A stretch of DNA of 25,331 bases from CBDBKL01 sp965206675 (GTDB lineage Bacteria; Bdellovibrionota; Bdellovibrionia; Bdellovibrionales; JAKFYE01). Shown piece by piece: positions 14,230-22,475 of this stretch. The position numbers were made by a program, and so were the translations under genes. The notes beneath the pieces are model-generated. The model made no database searches and was not told the origin of the DNA. It saw nothing but the letters and a program-made list of their open reading frames with translations. Each line of letters opens with the position of its first letter. The first letter of the stretch is position 1. The stretch covers positions 1 to 25,331 of the forward strand of contig CBDBKL010000001.1 of the NCBI GenBank assembly GCA_965206675.1, in the 5' to 3' direction.

Positions 14230-16173
14230 ATGGTAGACAAGACTTTACTTCCTTTAACTGTAGTCAGAGGGCCATCCCCATTGCTTTCTAAAAGCCTTTT
14301 TAAAAAATTTGATGTGCAGTTTTTAGGGTTTAAAAACTTATCCTTGTACTCAGCAAATGGAGTTTGTATTGTGGAGTGTCCCACAGGTTTTTTTACAAAG
14401 GATGAAGTTGAGCAGTTGGTAAAATGGCTGAGAGGAAAGAGGCCCATACTTATTTTAGACAAACCTTGTCATGAAGAGTATATTCAGATTATTAATACAT
14501 TACATCCCTATCGCATATTAACTCCTAAAAAGTTTTCTGAAAATACAGAAAAGATTTTAAAAGAGTTATCTGATCGAGAACTCTTTTTAAATGAAAGAAG
14601 TAAGCAAGATGAAGAAGAAGCTTTTCTTACTTTAGAAGGTGAACAGAAAACAGATGTTAAACTATCTGAAAGACAAAAATATCTTAAAAGTTTTATTCAG
14701 TTTTTGCAGTCACTATTTAATAGTCATTCTTTAAGAGATATGATGGTCACATTAAAATTAGAATTAGATAGAATGAGGTTATTTGGAAATCCCATTTTGG
14801 CTTATTATGCCAATCCCACACAAGCTAAAATTATGTATTTTCAAGGTAAGCAATTGATTACAAAAAATGCTGAGAGTGATTGGTTCTCTGTACCACACTT
14901 TCGATTTAATCATAGGGAAGATCAAGAGTACTTGGCTTCTCAATTGGGAAGGCCGTTTTCTAAACTCATGACAATTCCTTTAAGTCATGGTGTTTTAGAA
15001 TATAAAATTCCACCTGTTTTATATATTGAATTTTTAGGAGAGCTAGATCAAATGGAAAGAGCATCTCAGAATGTGCTTTCACAACTTCAATCTTTAAATA
15101 TTGTTTTAGAAAGAATGATTTTATCTGAACAACTTATAACAACCTCAGAACAATGGGCAGAAACATTTGATGCTATTAGAGAACCTATTGCTATTATAGA
15201 TAATCATTATTCTGTATTAAGATCGAATGCGTCTTTTTCAAAGATTTCAAATGAAACTTCTTGTTATAAAAGGTTTGCCAATAGGAATACACCTTGCTCT
15301 CATTGCCCTCTAGAGCAAGTCATAAAGAATGGAGAGCCAACAGGTTCTGAAATCTATGTTGGGGAAAGTATATATGAGGTGAGATCTTATCCTATAAAGC
15401 TAACAGACAAACACTCACCAACAGCTTTTATTAATCATTATGTGGAAGTGACGGAGGAAAGAGTCTTAAAGGGGCAAATGGTACAAAATGAAAAAATGGC
15501 AGCTTTAGGTTTGCTTGCGGGGAATATCGCTCATGAACTGAATAACCCTCTTACAGGCATTCGATCAATGGCTCAAGTTTTGTTAAAAGAATCCTCATTG
15601 GATACTGGAATTAAAGATGATCTTGTAGAGATAGAAAAAGCTTCTGAGAGATCGCAGGTTATTATAAAAAATCTTATGGAATTTTCTGCCCCTGAATCGG
15701 GTTCATCACATGTTCCAGTTTTATTAGACTCTATTTTAGAAAAAGCTTTGATTATTTTGCAGAGTGCTCTAAGAATTCATGAAATTGATATTGAAATTGA
15801 GAAAAATCTTCTTATTAAAGTAGAACCTAATTTAATGCAGCAGGTGATTTTTAACTTGTTAAATAATGCCTCTCAAGCCATGCAAACTTCAGGGAAAATT
15901 GGGATTCGGGGTTTTAGGGAAGGGGGAAAAATTAAAATTGAAATTGAAGATAATGGACCTGGTATATCAAAAGATATAGAAAATAAAATTTTTGATCCAT
16001 TTTTTACGACTAAAAAAGAGGGTGAGGGAACAGGATTGGGATTGAATGTGTGTAAGTCTATTTTAGAAAGTTTTTCTGGGGACCTAAGTTTATCCCAAAA
16101 TATGAAGGTCGGGGCTCGATTTATTATTACCCTGCCAGATCCAAAGAGGAAGAATGAAAATACTCATAGTTGA
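14230..16173 (+). CDS. Sensor histidine kinase with PAS domain
   Basis: A 647-residue cytoplasmic kinase without membrane segments. Residues 1-115 look like a degenerate receiver-like fold without a clear phosphoacceptor Asp. Residues 150-300 may be a GAF-like sensor domain. Residues about 310-405 form a PAS domain holding three cysteines (C345, C356, C359; the last in PCSHCP), a possible metal or redox site. The catalytic core is complete: H-box AHELNNPL with His435, N-box NLLNNASQAM, G1 DNGPGI (D574), F-box FDPFFTTK and G2 GTGLGL. GGGAG upstream supports the ATG start. It overlaps the downstream response-regulator gene by 20 bases, so the two are cognate partners. Absence of transmembrane helices means it senses an internal signal. 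Confidence 0.93.
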   Translation: MVDKTLLPLTVVRGPSPLLSKSLFKKFDVQFLGFKNLSLYSANGVCIVECPTGFFTKDEVEQLVKWLRGKRPILILDKPCHEEYIQIINTLHPYRILTPKKFSENTEKILKELSDRELFLNERSKQDEEEAFLTLEGEQKTDVKLSERQKYLKSFIQFLQSLFNSHSLRDMMVTLKLELDRMRLFGNPILAYYANPTQAKIMYFQGKQLITKNAESDWFSVPHFRFNHREDQEYLASQLGRPFSKLMTIPLSHGVLEYKIPPVLYIEFLGELDQMERASQNVLSQLQSLNIVLERMILSEQLITTSEQWAETFDAIREPIAIIDNHYSVLRSNASFSKISNETSCYKRFANRNTPCSHCPLEQVIKNGEPTGSEIYVGESIYEVRSYPIKLTDKHSPTAFINHYVEVTEERVLKGQMVQNEKMAALGLLAGNIAHELNNPLTGIRSMAQVLLKESSLDTGIKDDLVEIEKASERSQVIIKNLMEFSAPESGSSHVPVLLDSILEKALIILQSALRIHEIDIEIEKNLLIKVEPNLMQQVIFNLLNNASQAMQTSGKIGIRGFREGGKIKIEIEDNGPGISKDIENKIFDPFFTTKKEGEGTGLGLNVCKSILESFSGDLSLSQNMKVGARFIITLPDPKRKNENTHS

Positions 16174-16519
16174 TGATGAACGATCCATTAGGAAATCACT
16201 TCATCGTGTCTTTAGTCTTCGTGGACATACAGTTTATCTTGCAGAAAATGGCACTGAGGGTTTGTCATTATGTAAAGAAAAACAACCCGATTTGGTTCTG
16301 GTTGATGTTATTATGCCAGGTATGACAGGTCTTCAAATGGTTCAAGAGATACAGAGAAAGGGAAAAATAAAAATTGTTCTTATGTCAGCATACTCTGGAC
16401 AATCTCGCGAGGAATTAATTCAAAACGGTCATATTGATCTCTTTATTTCTAAACCATTTAATAATGTGTTTGATATCGCCTCTGAATGCGAATCTCTACT
16501 TGAGACATCAAGATCTTGA
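16154..16519 (+). CDS. CheY-like single-domain response regulator
   Basis: A 121-residue stand-alone receiver. The acidic pocket is D7-D8 (VDDE), the phosphoacceptor is D51 (VLVDVIMPGMTG), the switch Ser is S78 (VLMSAYS) and the conserved Lys is K100 (ISKPF). There is no DNA-binding or enzymatic output domain, so it must act through protein contact or as a phosphorelay intermediate. The ATG lies 20 bases inside the end of the kinase gene, making it the direct partner of that kinase. Confidence 0.95.
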   Translation: MKILIVDDERSIRKSLHRVFSLRGHTVYLAENGTEGLSLCKEKQPDLVLVDVIMPGMTGLQMVQEIQRKGKIKIVLMSAYSGQSREELIQNGHIDLFISKPFNNVFDIASECESLLETSRS

Positions 16520-16576
16520 TGTATAGTGATTTTTTAAATTTTTGGTAGAGAGATAAAAAATTTTTGAGGTGTTGTT

Positions 16577-17134
16577 TTGCGTATTATAGGCGGTCAATTT
16601 AAAGGGAGGAGATTGAATCCCTTTATAGAAGACAAAATCAGACCTATGACTGATAGAGTGAAAGAATCACTATTCAATATAGTGGGTAATGATCTGAAAG
16701 GAATCAGTGTTTTGGATTTATTTTCCGGAACGGGATCTCTGGCTCTAGAGTGTTTGTCTAGAGGGGCCCATTATGTTTTGTCCGTGGAACGGCATCGAGG
16801 TGCTATTGCTCTCATGAAAAAAAACTTTCTTGAATTTGATGTGTTAGATAATGTGCGTATTATAAATAATGATGTTTTTAAGTTTTTAAAAGAATATCAA
16901 GGAGAGGCCTTTGAATTAATTCTTATCGATCCCCCATTTACAGAAAAGTGGGGCGATGCTGTTATGAAAGATATTGCTGAAAGTCATGTGCTCGGTGATA
17001 CATCAATTGTAGTTATAGAGATTTCTCGTTTTGAAGTCGTTGAAAAGACATATAATACATTAAAACAGGTCGATCAAAGAAGTTTTGGGGATAAGTGTTT
17101 GACCTTTTATAAAAATTATCTGAACTCAACATAA
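16577..17134 (+). CDS. rsmD: 16S rRNA (guanine966-N2)-methyltransferase RsmD
   Basis: Methylates N2 of G966 in helix 31 of 16S rRNA using SAM. Family motifs: MRIIGGQFKGRRL at the N-terminus, RPMTDRVKESLFNI, SAM motif LDLFSGTGSLALE, and the catalytic LIDPPF. The 185-residue length is normal. The start is TTG at 16577, supported by GAGGT six bases upstream and by the canonical N-terminus MRIIGG. It is followed 30 bases later by coaD, a common pairing of rsmD and coaD in bacteria. Confidence 0.96.
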   Translation: MRIIGGQFKGRRLNPFIEDKIRPMTDRVKESLFNIVGNDLKGISVLDLFSGTGSLALECLSRGAHYVLSVERHRGAIALMKKNFLEFDVLDNVRIINNDVFKFLKEYQGEAFELILIDPPFTEKWGDAVMKDIAESHVLGDTSIVVIEISRFEVVEKTYNTLKQVDQRSFGDKCLTFYKNYLNST

Positions 17135-17164
17135 AAGAATTTGGTAAATGTATAGGAGTTATGA

Positions 17165-17656
17165 ATGAGTGAGCCAACAGTGATATTTCCTGGAAGTTTT
17201 GATCCCGTCACGAAAGGTCATTTAGACCTTGTCCAACGACTTAGCAAAACTTTTAACAGAATTGTTGTCGTCGTTGCTCATTCTGCAGAGAAAACGTACC
17301 TGTTTAACAGTGATGAACGTGTTGCGCTTTTTAAATCAAGTTTAGTTGAAATAGGAGTTCAAGCAGATGTTATAAGTTGGGATGGTTTAATAGCGTCGTT
17401 GGCTGAGAAGTATCAGCCAGCTATTTTAGTTCGAGGTGTACGCAATATGGGTGACTTTGATAATGAGCGTATTATGGCTGAAATGAATAGACGCTTAAAT
17501 GTAAAGTTAGAAACTCTCTTTATACCTTCTGATCCTCAATACACTTTTGTTTCCGCATCTATTATTAAAGAAGTTTTACTAAATGGAGGAAGTGTGAACG
17601 ATTTTGTTCCCAAACCTGTTGAAGAAGCTCTTAGAAAAAAATTAAGGGAAAAATAA
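17165..17656 (+). CDS. coaD: Phosphopantetheine adenylyltransferase CoaD
   Basis: Catalyses the penultimate step of coenzyme A synthesis, joining 4'-phosphopantetheine and ATP to dephospho-CoA. Motifs: FPGSFDPVTKGHLDL (nucleotidyltransferase GxFDPxTxGH), ILVRGVRNMGDFDNE, and YTFVSASIIKE near the C-terminus. At 163 residues it is of normal length. The ATG at 17165 follows TAGGAG; a nearer upstream ATG at 17161 gives only three codons before a stop. It lies at the end of the rightward kinase-rsmD-coaD stretch and converges with the leftward exported-protein gene. Confidence 0.97.
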   Translation: MSEPTVIFPGSFDPVTKGHLDLVQRLSKTFNRIVVVVAHSAEKTYLFNSDERVALFKSSLVEIGVQADVISWDGLIASLAEKYQPAILVRGVRNMGDFDNERIMAEMNRRLNVKLETLFIPSDPQYTFVSASIIKEVLLNGGSVNDFVPKPVEEALRKKLREK

Positions 17657-17692
17657 TTGTTCTAAGCAAAATACCTCTTTACGTTGTCATTG

Positions 17693-18166
17693 TTACATAT
17701 GCCGGTCATTTCTAAAAATTGGCCGCAAATCCCAATTGGAAAGAATTTTTTTGTCTCCAGAGTCAACCACTGTTGGATTTTTAAAGCAAAGCCAGTACAC
17801 AAGTCCGTCTCTAGCTCCATCTGCACCGACTGCAACATGCTCTCCATCACGGGTGATAACGAAGCGATTATAATAAGAGTCTTCGTTTGAAAGATCAGAT
17901 AAACCTTTGCGATAGTACGAAAGCGACGATAAGAAGCCCCTGTGACGAGGAATTTCAGTATTTGGAAAGAACCATAGTTGTTCTCTGGTTTCTCTGGTAA
18001 TTACATAAGGATTTTCCTCATTCATAAAAAGTGTTCCACAAACCTCTGTTGTACTATCTTGCCCATCAACGATAACAGTAGGAACAGAATCATCACCATA
18101 AGACACACCTGTAAACCCGATTATAAATAGACCACCTAACAAAGAAACAATTGAAATTAGACGCAT
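17693..18166 (-). CDS. Secreted protein, Hint-less paralogue of the neighbouring Hint lipoprotein
   Basis: A 157-residue precursor with a strong ribosome-binding site (AAGGAGAT) before ATG at 18166. Residues 1-24 are a Sec signal peptide, probably cut after VSYG. The mature part shares a domain with the N-terminal half of the next gene: VCGTLFMN (42-49), EIPRHRGFLS (71-80) with LSY following, a second cysteine in LCF (126-128), and SNWDLRP (143-149). The two conserved cysteines (43, 127) could form a disulphide. An insertion of about 25 residues around 95-122 is not in the paralogue. The protein ends just where the Hint domain begins in the neighbour. I do not recognise the domain. It lies 57 bases downstream of the Hint gene on the same strand, probably one transcript. 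Confidence 0.75.
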   Translation of the reverse strand: MRLISIVSLLGGLFIIGFTGVSYGDDSVPTVIVDGQDSTTEVCGTLFMNEENPYVITRETREQLWFFPNTEIPRHRGFLSSLSYYRKGLSDLSNEDSYYNRFVITRDGEHVAVGADGARDGLVYWLCFKNPTVVDSGDKKILSNWDLRPIFRNDRHM

Positions 18167-18223
18167 TTTTATCTCCTTATGTTATAACCTAAATTAACTA
18201 TTTTCATAACCCGTTTCCTCAGT

Positions 18224-19033
18224 TTATTTATTATGAACCAAAATTCCTTCAGCAAAATAATTATGAAATGTATCAACCTCTATATTGTAAACGACACCCA
18301 CGTGCTCAGTTGAAAAACTTGTGTTTACAGCCGACACAGAGTGCACGCTCTCCTCCTTTAATTCCAGTAAAGATTGGCTGCCATCTATATTTCCAATTTC
18401 AAACCATTCTTTTGTGGAAGAATTATAAAATGGATGCTCAGGGGTTACGCCGAGAGTTTTTCCGTTGGGTAAGTTAATATATCCATAAGACCTATCTGGA
18501 GTGACCATGGTTTTTACAACTTTTGATTCAACAATGTTGTTTCCATCAAAAGAAAGAACAGCATCTCCAGCTTTAAGACTTTCAATTGGGACTGGGCCAG
18601 ATGGAGTTGATATCAATGTTCCTGCAATAAGACAGCTACTGCGATATCGTGGCCTGCGTAACCAATCAGAAAAAACTCTTCTACCGTTGGGGTGAGTATC
18701 TGTTTTTGAATGTTCGAAGCAGACATCTCTATTTCCTGGTTTATGTTCGTGGTATGAAAGGAGTGATAAAAAGCCATTATGACGAGGAGTTTCAGCATCT
18801 GAGAAAATCCAGAATTTTTCTCCTTCTTCATGATTTAACCCCTTGTAGCTGGCAATGAGAAAGGGATCTCCATTATTCATAAAAAGTTGGCCACAAACAT
18901 CCCCTGTGTAACCAGCAGGATTTCGTTTCATCTTGTTTTTGCTACTTAGAGTCATTTCTTCAGAAGAATTTTTTACCGATGTGCTACATCCAAAGAGAAA
19001 AAAACAACAAATTAAATATATTCCTAATCGCAT
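18224..19033 (-). CDS. Lipoprotein with C-terminal self-processing Hint domain
   Basis: A 269-residue precursor. ATG at 19033 is chosen because GGAGGGAG precedes it. A lipobox-like LFGC puts the lipidated cysteine at residue 16. Residues 45-133 are a domain shared with the adjacent gene (VCGQLFMN at 46-53, ETPRHNGFLS at 81-90, SDWLRRP at 122-128). A Hint (Hedgehog/intein) domain starts at Cys134: CLIAGTLISTPSG, block B TPEH (197-200) in GVTPEHPF, and the C-terminal HNYF and ILVHNK. The nucleophile Cys, TxxH and terminal His-Asn are all present, but only one Lys follows the Asn, so protein splicing to a downstream partner is impossible; cleavage at Cys134 is the expected activity. This would free or modify the anchored N-terminal domain. 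The domain assignment is confident, its biological purpose unknown. Confidence 0.85.
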   Translation of the reverse strand: MRLGIYLICCFFLFGCSTSVKNSSEEMTLSSKNKMKRNPAGYTGDVCGQLFMNNGDPFLIASYKGLNHEEGEKFWIFSDAETPRHNGFLSLLSYHEHKPGNRDVCFEHSKTDTHPNGRRVFSDWLRRPRYRSSCLIAGTLISTPSGPVPIESLKAGDAVLSFDGNNIVESKVVKTMVTPDRSYGYINLPNGKTLGVTPEHPFYNSSTKEWFEIGNIDGSQSLLELKEESVHSVSAVNTSFSTEHVGVVYNIEVDTFHNYFAEGILVHNK

Positions 19034-19378
19034 AACTCCCTCCAAATTCTATTTTTATTAGAGTAAGATATTCTACGTTTTAGTCAAGAATTGCTCAAAA
19101 AAATCTAAATGAAAACAAAGGTGACAATCAAAACGTCTATGTCGTGTGGTACTGAAAGTTTTTTTGGTTATCCTAAATGCCGCCAGACCCCAAATATGTT
19201 ATGAAGTTGCTATCGGCTACAAAAATTTCAGGCGCATAGAAGCAGATCGACGTCCAGTAAAAATAGGACCTTTAATGTTTTGAGCAAACAGGTCTTATAT
19301 GAATTAAAATGTTTGAAACTGTTTCATTTGCTTTACAGTTCTTGACGCAAAAAGAATTGTACATCAGGTTAGAGTATC
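19034..19378. other. Intergenic region between divergent genes
   Basis: The 345 bases between the Hint lipoprotein gene and the aminotransferase gene contain no supported gene. A -35-like TTGACG is at 19342-19347, but no good -10 follows before the aminotransferase start. A GACCT/AGGTC pair near 19268-19294 is too short to call. An AGGTTAGAG stretch at 19366-19374 is the likely ribosome-binding site of the aminotransferase. Confidence 0.45.
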
Positions 19379-20578
19379 ATGTTGTCAAAAAGAGTAAGTC
19401 ACTTAAAACCATCGCCAACGTTGGCTCTATCTGCTCGAGCAAAGGAGTTAAAATCCAAAGGGAGAGATGTCATATCTTTGGCCGTCGGTGAGCCGGACTG
19501 GAACACTTTTCAAGAGGCAAGTGATGCGGGAATTCAAGCCATAAAGGAAGGGTTTACAAAGTATGTTCCCGCAAGTGGAACTTTGGAGTTAAGAAAAGCC
19601 ATAGCTCAGAAAACATCTCAAGAAACAGGCATTTCGTATGAATTTAAGAACGTAAGTGTTACAGGAGGAGCTAAGTTTTCTATTTTTACAGCTTTACAAT
19701 GTCTAGTGGATTCAGGAGATGAAGTTATTTTTTCATCACCCTATTGGGTGAGTTACCCCACTATGGTGGAACTGTCCGAGGGAACAGCAGTTAAGGTGCC
19801 AACACTTGAAAGTGAAAAATTTAAATTACAAAACTCATCTCTGAGAAAACATTTGAGTGATAAAACAAAAGTTCTTCTTTTAAATTCTCCCAGTAACCCA
19901 ACAGGAGAATACTATGAAGAAAGTGAGTTAAAAAAAATTGCTGATGTCATATTAGAAAATCCTCGTATTGTTGTTTTAGTTGATGACATCTATAATTGTC
20001 TAACTTTTAACGGAAAAGTTGCTCCCCATATCTTAAATGTAGCTCCAGAGTTGTCTGACAGAACAGTCTGTGTAAATGGGGTATCCAAAACATACGCTAT
20101 GACAGGATGGCGTATCGGTTGGGCTGTTGGGCCTGAAGCTATTATAAAAAAAATGACAAACTATCAAAGCCAAGCTCTTGGATGTGCCTCGGCGATTTCT
20201 CAAAGGGCAGCTCTAGCGGCTATTAAAAAAGGGCAACCAGAGTTAGAAACGTCTTTGAAAATTCTAAGAAAAAGAAGAGATTTTGCAGTGAATGCATTAA
20301 ACACAATAGAGGGGCTTCATGTTTCTTCCCCAGGGGGAGCTTTCTATATCTGGCTTAATATTTCTAAATTTTTGAAGAAATCATTTGAGGAACAGACTCT
20401 TCAAACATCCAGTGACTTTTGTGAAGCTTTATTCAAGAATCAAATGGTTGTCACAGTTCCGGGAATAGAGTTCGGAATGGAAGGTTATTTAAGGCTTTCT
20501 TATGCTCTTTCTCAAGAGAAGATGAGTGAGGCTATAGGTAGGATTCACACTTTCGTAAAATCCTTAGTGGACGGTTGA
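19379..20578 (+). CDS. aspC: Class I pyridoxal-phosphate aminotransferase (aspartate aminotransferase type)
   Basis: A 399-residue fold-type I enzyme of the Ib aspartate aminotransferase group, which moves the amino group of aspartate to 2-oxoglutarate; related members prefer other amino or keto acids, so the substrate is inferred. Landmarks: the N-terminal SLAVGEPDW segment, YVPASGTLELRKAI, LLLNSPSNPTG (substrate-carboxylate region), VDDIY (PLP contact), the PLP-binding lysine K237 in NGVSKTYAMTGWRIGW, and a late GIEFGMEGYLRLSYA that holds the carboxylate-binding Arg. Length is normal. AGGTTAGAG lies before the ATG. The last codons (VDG and TGA) fall within a sequence shared with the arm of repeat family A. 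It converges with the TonB-type gene. Confidence 0.93.
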   Translation: MLSKRVSHLKPSPTLALSARAKELKSKGRDVISLAVGEPDWNTFQEASDAGIQAIKEGFTKYVPASGTLELRKAIAQKTSQETGISYEFKNVSVTGGAKFSIFTALQCLVDSGDEVIFSSPYWVSYPTMVELSEGTAVKVPTLESEKFKLQNSSLRKHLSDKTKVLLLNSPSNPTGEYYEESELKKIADVILENPRIVVLVDDIYNCLTFNGKVAPHILNVAPELSDRTVCVNGVSKTYAMTGWRIGWAVGPEAIIKKMTNYQSQALGCASAISQRAALAAIKKGQPELETSLKILRKRRDFAVNALNTIEGLHVSSPGGAFYIWLNISKFLKKSFEEQTLQTSSDFCEALFKNQMVVTVPGIEFGMEGYLRLSYALSQEKMSEAIGRIHTFVKSLVDG

Positions 20579-20670
20579 AAAAGTTTCCCTCAAATAAGTT
20601 AAAAAATTACTAGATTTCTTTTTTCTCACGATACGTACTACGCTTGGGAAAGAAAAATAAAGAAATTTAG
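20569..20670. repeat. Repeat family B, copy 2, between convergent genes
   Basis: 20577-20665 matches 7396-7483. Its right part (20611-20670) can fold: TAGATTTCTTTTTTCTC pairs imperfectly with GGGAAAGAAAAATAAAGAAA, giving a stem flanked by T-runs in both reading directions. GGACGGTTGAAAAAG (20569-20583) resembles the arm of family A and contains the stop codon of the aminotransferase gene; the other end contains the stop of the TonB-type gene. It probably terminates both transcripts. Confidence 0.65.
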
Positions 20671-21476
20671 GCTTCAAGTACGAAGCTCCAGTCGATTTTT
20701 ATAGTGCCATCAGGTTCTATCATTCCCTTGGGGGGGTTTAAAAAGGGAGCTGCTAAACGAAAAGCTTCAACAGCAGCATTGTCTAACTCTTTAATTCCTG
20801 AAGCATCAAGCACAGAAATTTTTAGCAGTGCGCCTTTGTTATCAAGAGTGATGCGAACTTTTGTTATATGACTTTGTGAAGAAGCTATATGCCTTCCAGA
20901 GCGGAACACTTTTATGATTTTATTTTTAATCCGAGGTTCCCATTGGCTTTGAATGCTTTTTTTAATGCGATCGTAATAGGAGTAATAAATAAATTCTTTT
21001 GTGTTTAAAAGAGTTGCCGAACCTTTCTTTACGTCTTTGAGATAATCGTCTGTTTGACTGACTTCTCCATGTGATGGCTCTTGATGTTGAGGGACAGAGG
21101 GAATACTTTTTGTGTCCCCGTTATTTTTAACAATTTCTTTTTGTTTACTAGGGTGACTCTTTTTTATAGAAGATGGGTGGTTTTTCAGTGCACTATTTTT
21201 AAACTGACCAACATGAGAAGCTTTGCTTTCTTCAATAACACTTTGGTTATTTTTACTGAGATATTTGGCATTAGGATTGAGTTTATGGTTGGTGGATATT
21301 TGCTCGACGATCTGAAGTTTTTCGGGCTCAGAGGGTGAAGTGATTTCAATAGTTACTATTTTTTCTTGGGCTTGTGGTGATGGATCAGAGAAATCCAGAA
21401 AAAATCCTGTATAAAACACAGCTGTGTGGATTAAAAGAGAAACTAGAATAGATAAAAGGAGAGTTTTTCGGTACAT
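20667..21476 (-). CDS. TonB-family C-terminal domain protein
   Basis: A 269-residue envelope-spanning protein of the TonB/TolA kind. One membrane anchor lies at about residues 6-28. A long polar, Ser/Lys/Pro-containing periplasmic linker (about 35-155) follows. The C-terminal 100 residues form a TonB-type domain: YYDRIKKSIQSQWEP, then VRITLDNKGALLKISVLDASG, IKELDNAAVEAFRLAAPFLNPP, and a closing IDWSFVL. TonB passes proton-motive energy from an ExbB/ExbD motor to outer-membrane partners; no motor or receptor gene is near, so the partner is unknown and a TolA-like or other role is possible. ATG 21476 is preferred over the adjoining TTG. The stop codon overlaps repeat family B. Confidence 0.85.
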   Translation of the reverse strand: MYRKTLLLSILVSLLIHTAVFYTGFFLDFSDPSPQAQEKIVTIEITSPSEPEKLQIVEQISTNHKLNPNAKYLSKNNQSVIEESKASHVGQFKNSALKNHPSSIKKSHPSKQKEIVKNNGDTKSIPSVPQHQEPSHGEVSQTDDYLKDVKKGSATLLNTKEFIYYSYYDRIKKSIQSQWEPRIKNKIIKVFRSGRHIASSQSHITKVRITLDNKGALLKISVLDASGIKELDNAAVEAFRLAAPFLNPPKGMIEPDGTIKIDWSFVLEA

Positions 21477-21627
21477 CAAAACTTATTCGGTAAAAATGAC
21501 CCATTCATTGAGAAAGGAACTGAGAGAAATAAAAATATGAGGAAAAAATATCAGAGTGAGGAGAGAAATTAGTTCTTTTACAATCTTCACTACCTAGTTA
21601 TTATAGGGTTTGAAATAGGATAGATGT

Positions 21628-22362
21628 GTGAAATTAAAAGTATGGACTCAGACAGATGTAGGATTAAAAAGAGAATCCAATCAGGATACCTTTCTTATTA
21701 ATCACGACTTAGGTCTGTATATTGTGGCAGACGGTATGGGGGGGCATAAGGGTGGAGAGGTGGCCTCAGCTTTGGCTGTTGAGACAGTTCAACAAGTGGT
21801 GAAGAAAAGTTTTGATGAAAATGAGAACATTTCTCTGAAAGATTTAATCGTTCGTGCATACAACGAAGCGAGTTCTGCCATATTTGCTCAAAGCGAGGAA
21901 AATTCTTCTATCCGGGGGATGGGGACAACTATGGTTATGTCTCTTGTTAAGGGGAATGAGATTTATATTGGTAATGTCGGAGATTCTCGAGCCTATTTAG
22001 TTCGTGAGGAAGGAATATGGCAAATAACAGAAGATCATTCATTAATTAATGAACAAATTCGTGCTGGATTTTTAACTCCCAATGATGCGGAAGGCTTTGT
22101 AGATAAGAATATTATTACTCGCAGTGTGGGGTTTGAGTCAGAGGTTGATTGCGATGTGATCGTTAGGGAATTACAAAAAGGGGATAGTATTCTCCTTTGC
22201 TCTGATGGATTGACAGGGATGGTTACAGATAGACGCATTGCAGAAATTTTTAAAACTTCAGAACCTTCAGGAATTGTTTCTCTCCTTATTGATGAGGCTA
22301 AAAATCATGGGGGGCATGATAATATTACTGTTTTGCTCTTATCTCTATCTGATGATGATTGA
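21628..22362 (+). CDS. PP2C-type serine/threonine protein phosphatase
   Basis: A 244-residue stand-alone metal-dependent phosphatase (Stp/PrpC class) that removes phosphate from Ser/Thr residues, normally opposing Hanks-type kinases. Motifs in order: DVGLKRESNQDTFL (metal-binding Asp), YIVADGMGGHKGGEVAS, GMGTTMV, IGNVGDSRAYLV, EDHSL, LLCSDGLTGMV and GGHDNITVLLL. All the metal-ligand aspartates are present. The start is GTG at 21628 with AGGA seven bases upstream. No kinase gene is in the window. Two palindromic repeats separate it from the M23 peptidase gene on the same strand. Confidence 0.95.
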   Translation: MKLKVWTQTDVGLKRESNQDTFLINHDLGLYIVADGMGGHKGGEVASALAVETVQQVVKKSFDENENISLKDLIVRAYNEASSAIFAQSEENSSIRGMGTTMVMSLVKGNEIYIGNVGDSRAYLVREEGIWQITEDHSLINEQIRAGFLTPNDAEGFVDKNIITRSVGFESEVDCDVIVRELQKGDSILLCSDGLTGMVTDRRIAEIFKTSEPSGIVSLLIDEAKNHGGHDNITVLLLSLSDDD

Positions 22363-22373
22363 GCGGGATATAT

Positions 22374-22457
22374 ACGGACCATTGAAAACGTGTTAGATAC
22401 AAGGGCTCTCAAACCTCGGTTTGGGTGATTGTAGTAGAAGTAGAAGGGCATTTTTTA
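22374..22457 (+). repeat. Palindromic repeat family A, degenerate copy
   Basis: ACGGACCATTGAAAACG, then GTTAGATACAAGGGC, CTCAAACC, CGGTTTGGGTGATTG and GAAGTAGAAGGGCATTTTTT appear in family order. The loop part is missing, so CTCAAACC and GGTTTGGG almost touch, and the right arm no longer matches the left. It starts 12 bases after the PP2C stop and is followed at once by an intact copy, the same degenerate-then-intact order as at 3332-3588. Confidence 0.6.
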
Positions 22458-22475
22458 AATAGTATTGTTATAGGG

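Noticed and set aside
18224..19033. Full protein-splicing intein
   Set aside because: No C-extein or +1 Cys/Ser/Thr follows the terminal His-Asn; a single Lys ends the protein, so splicing cannot occur.
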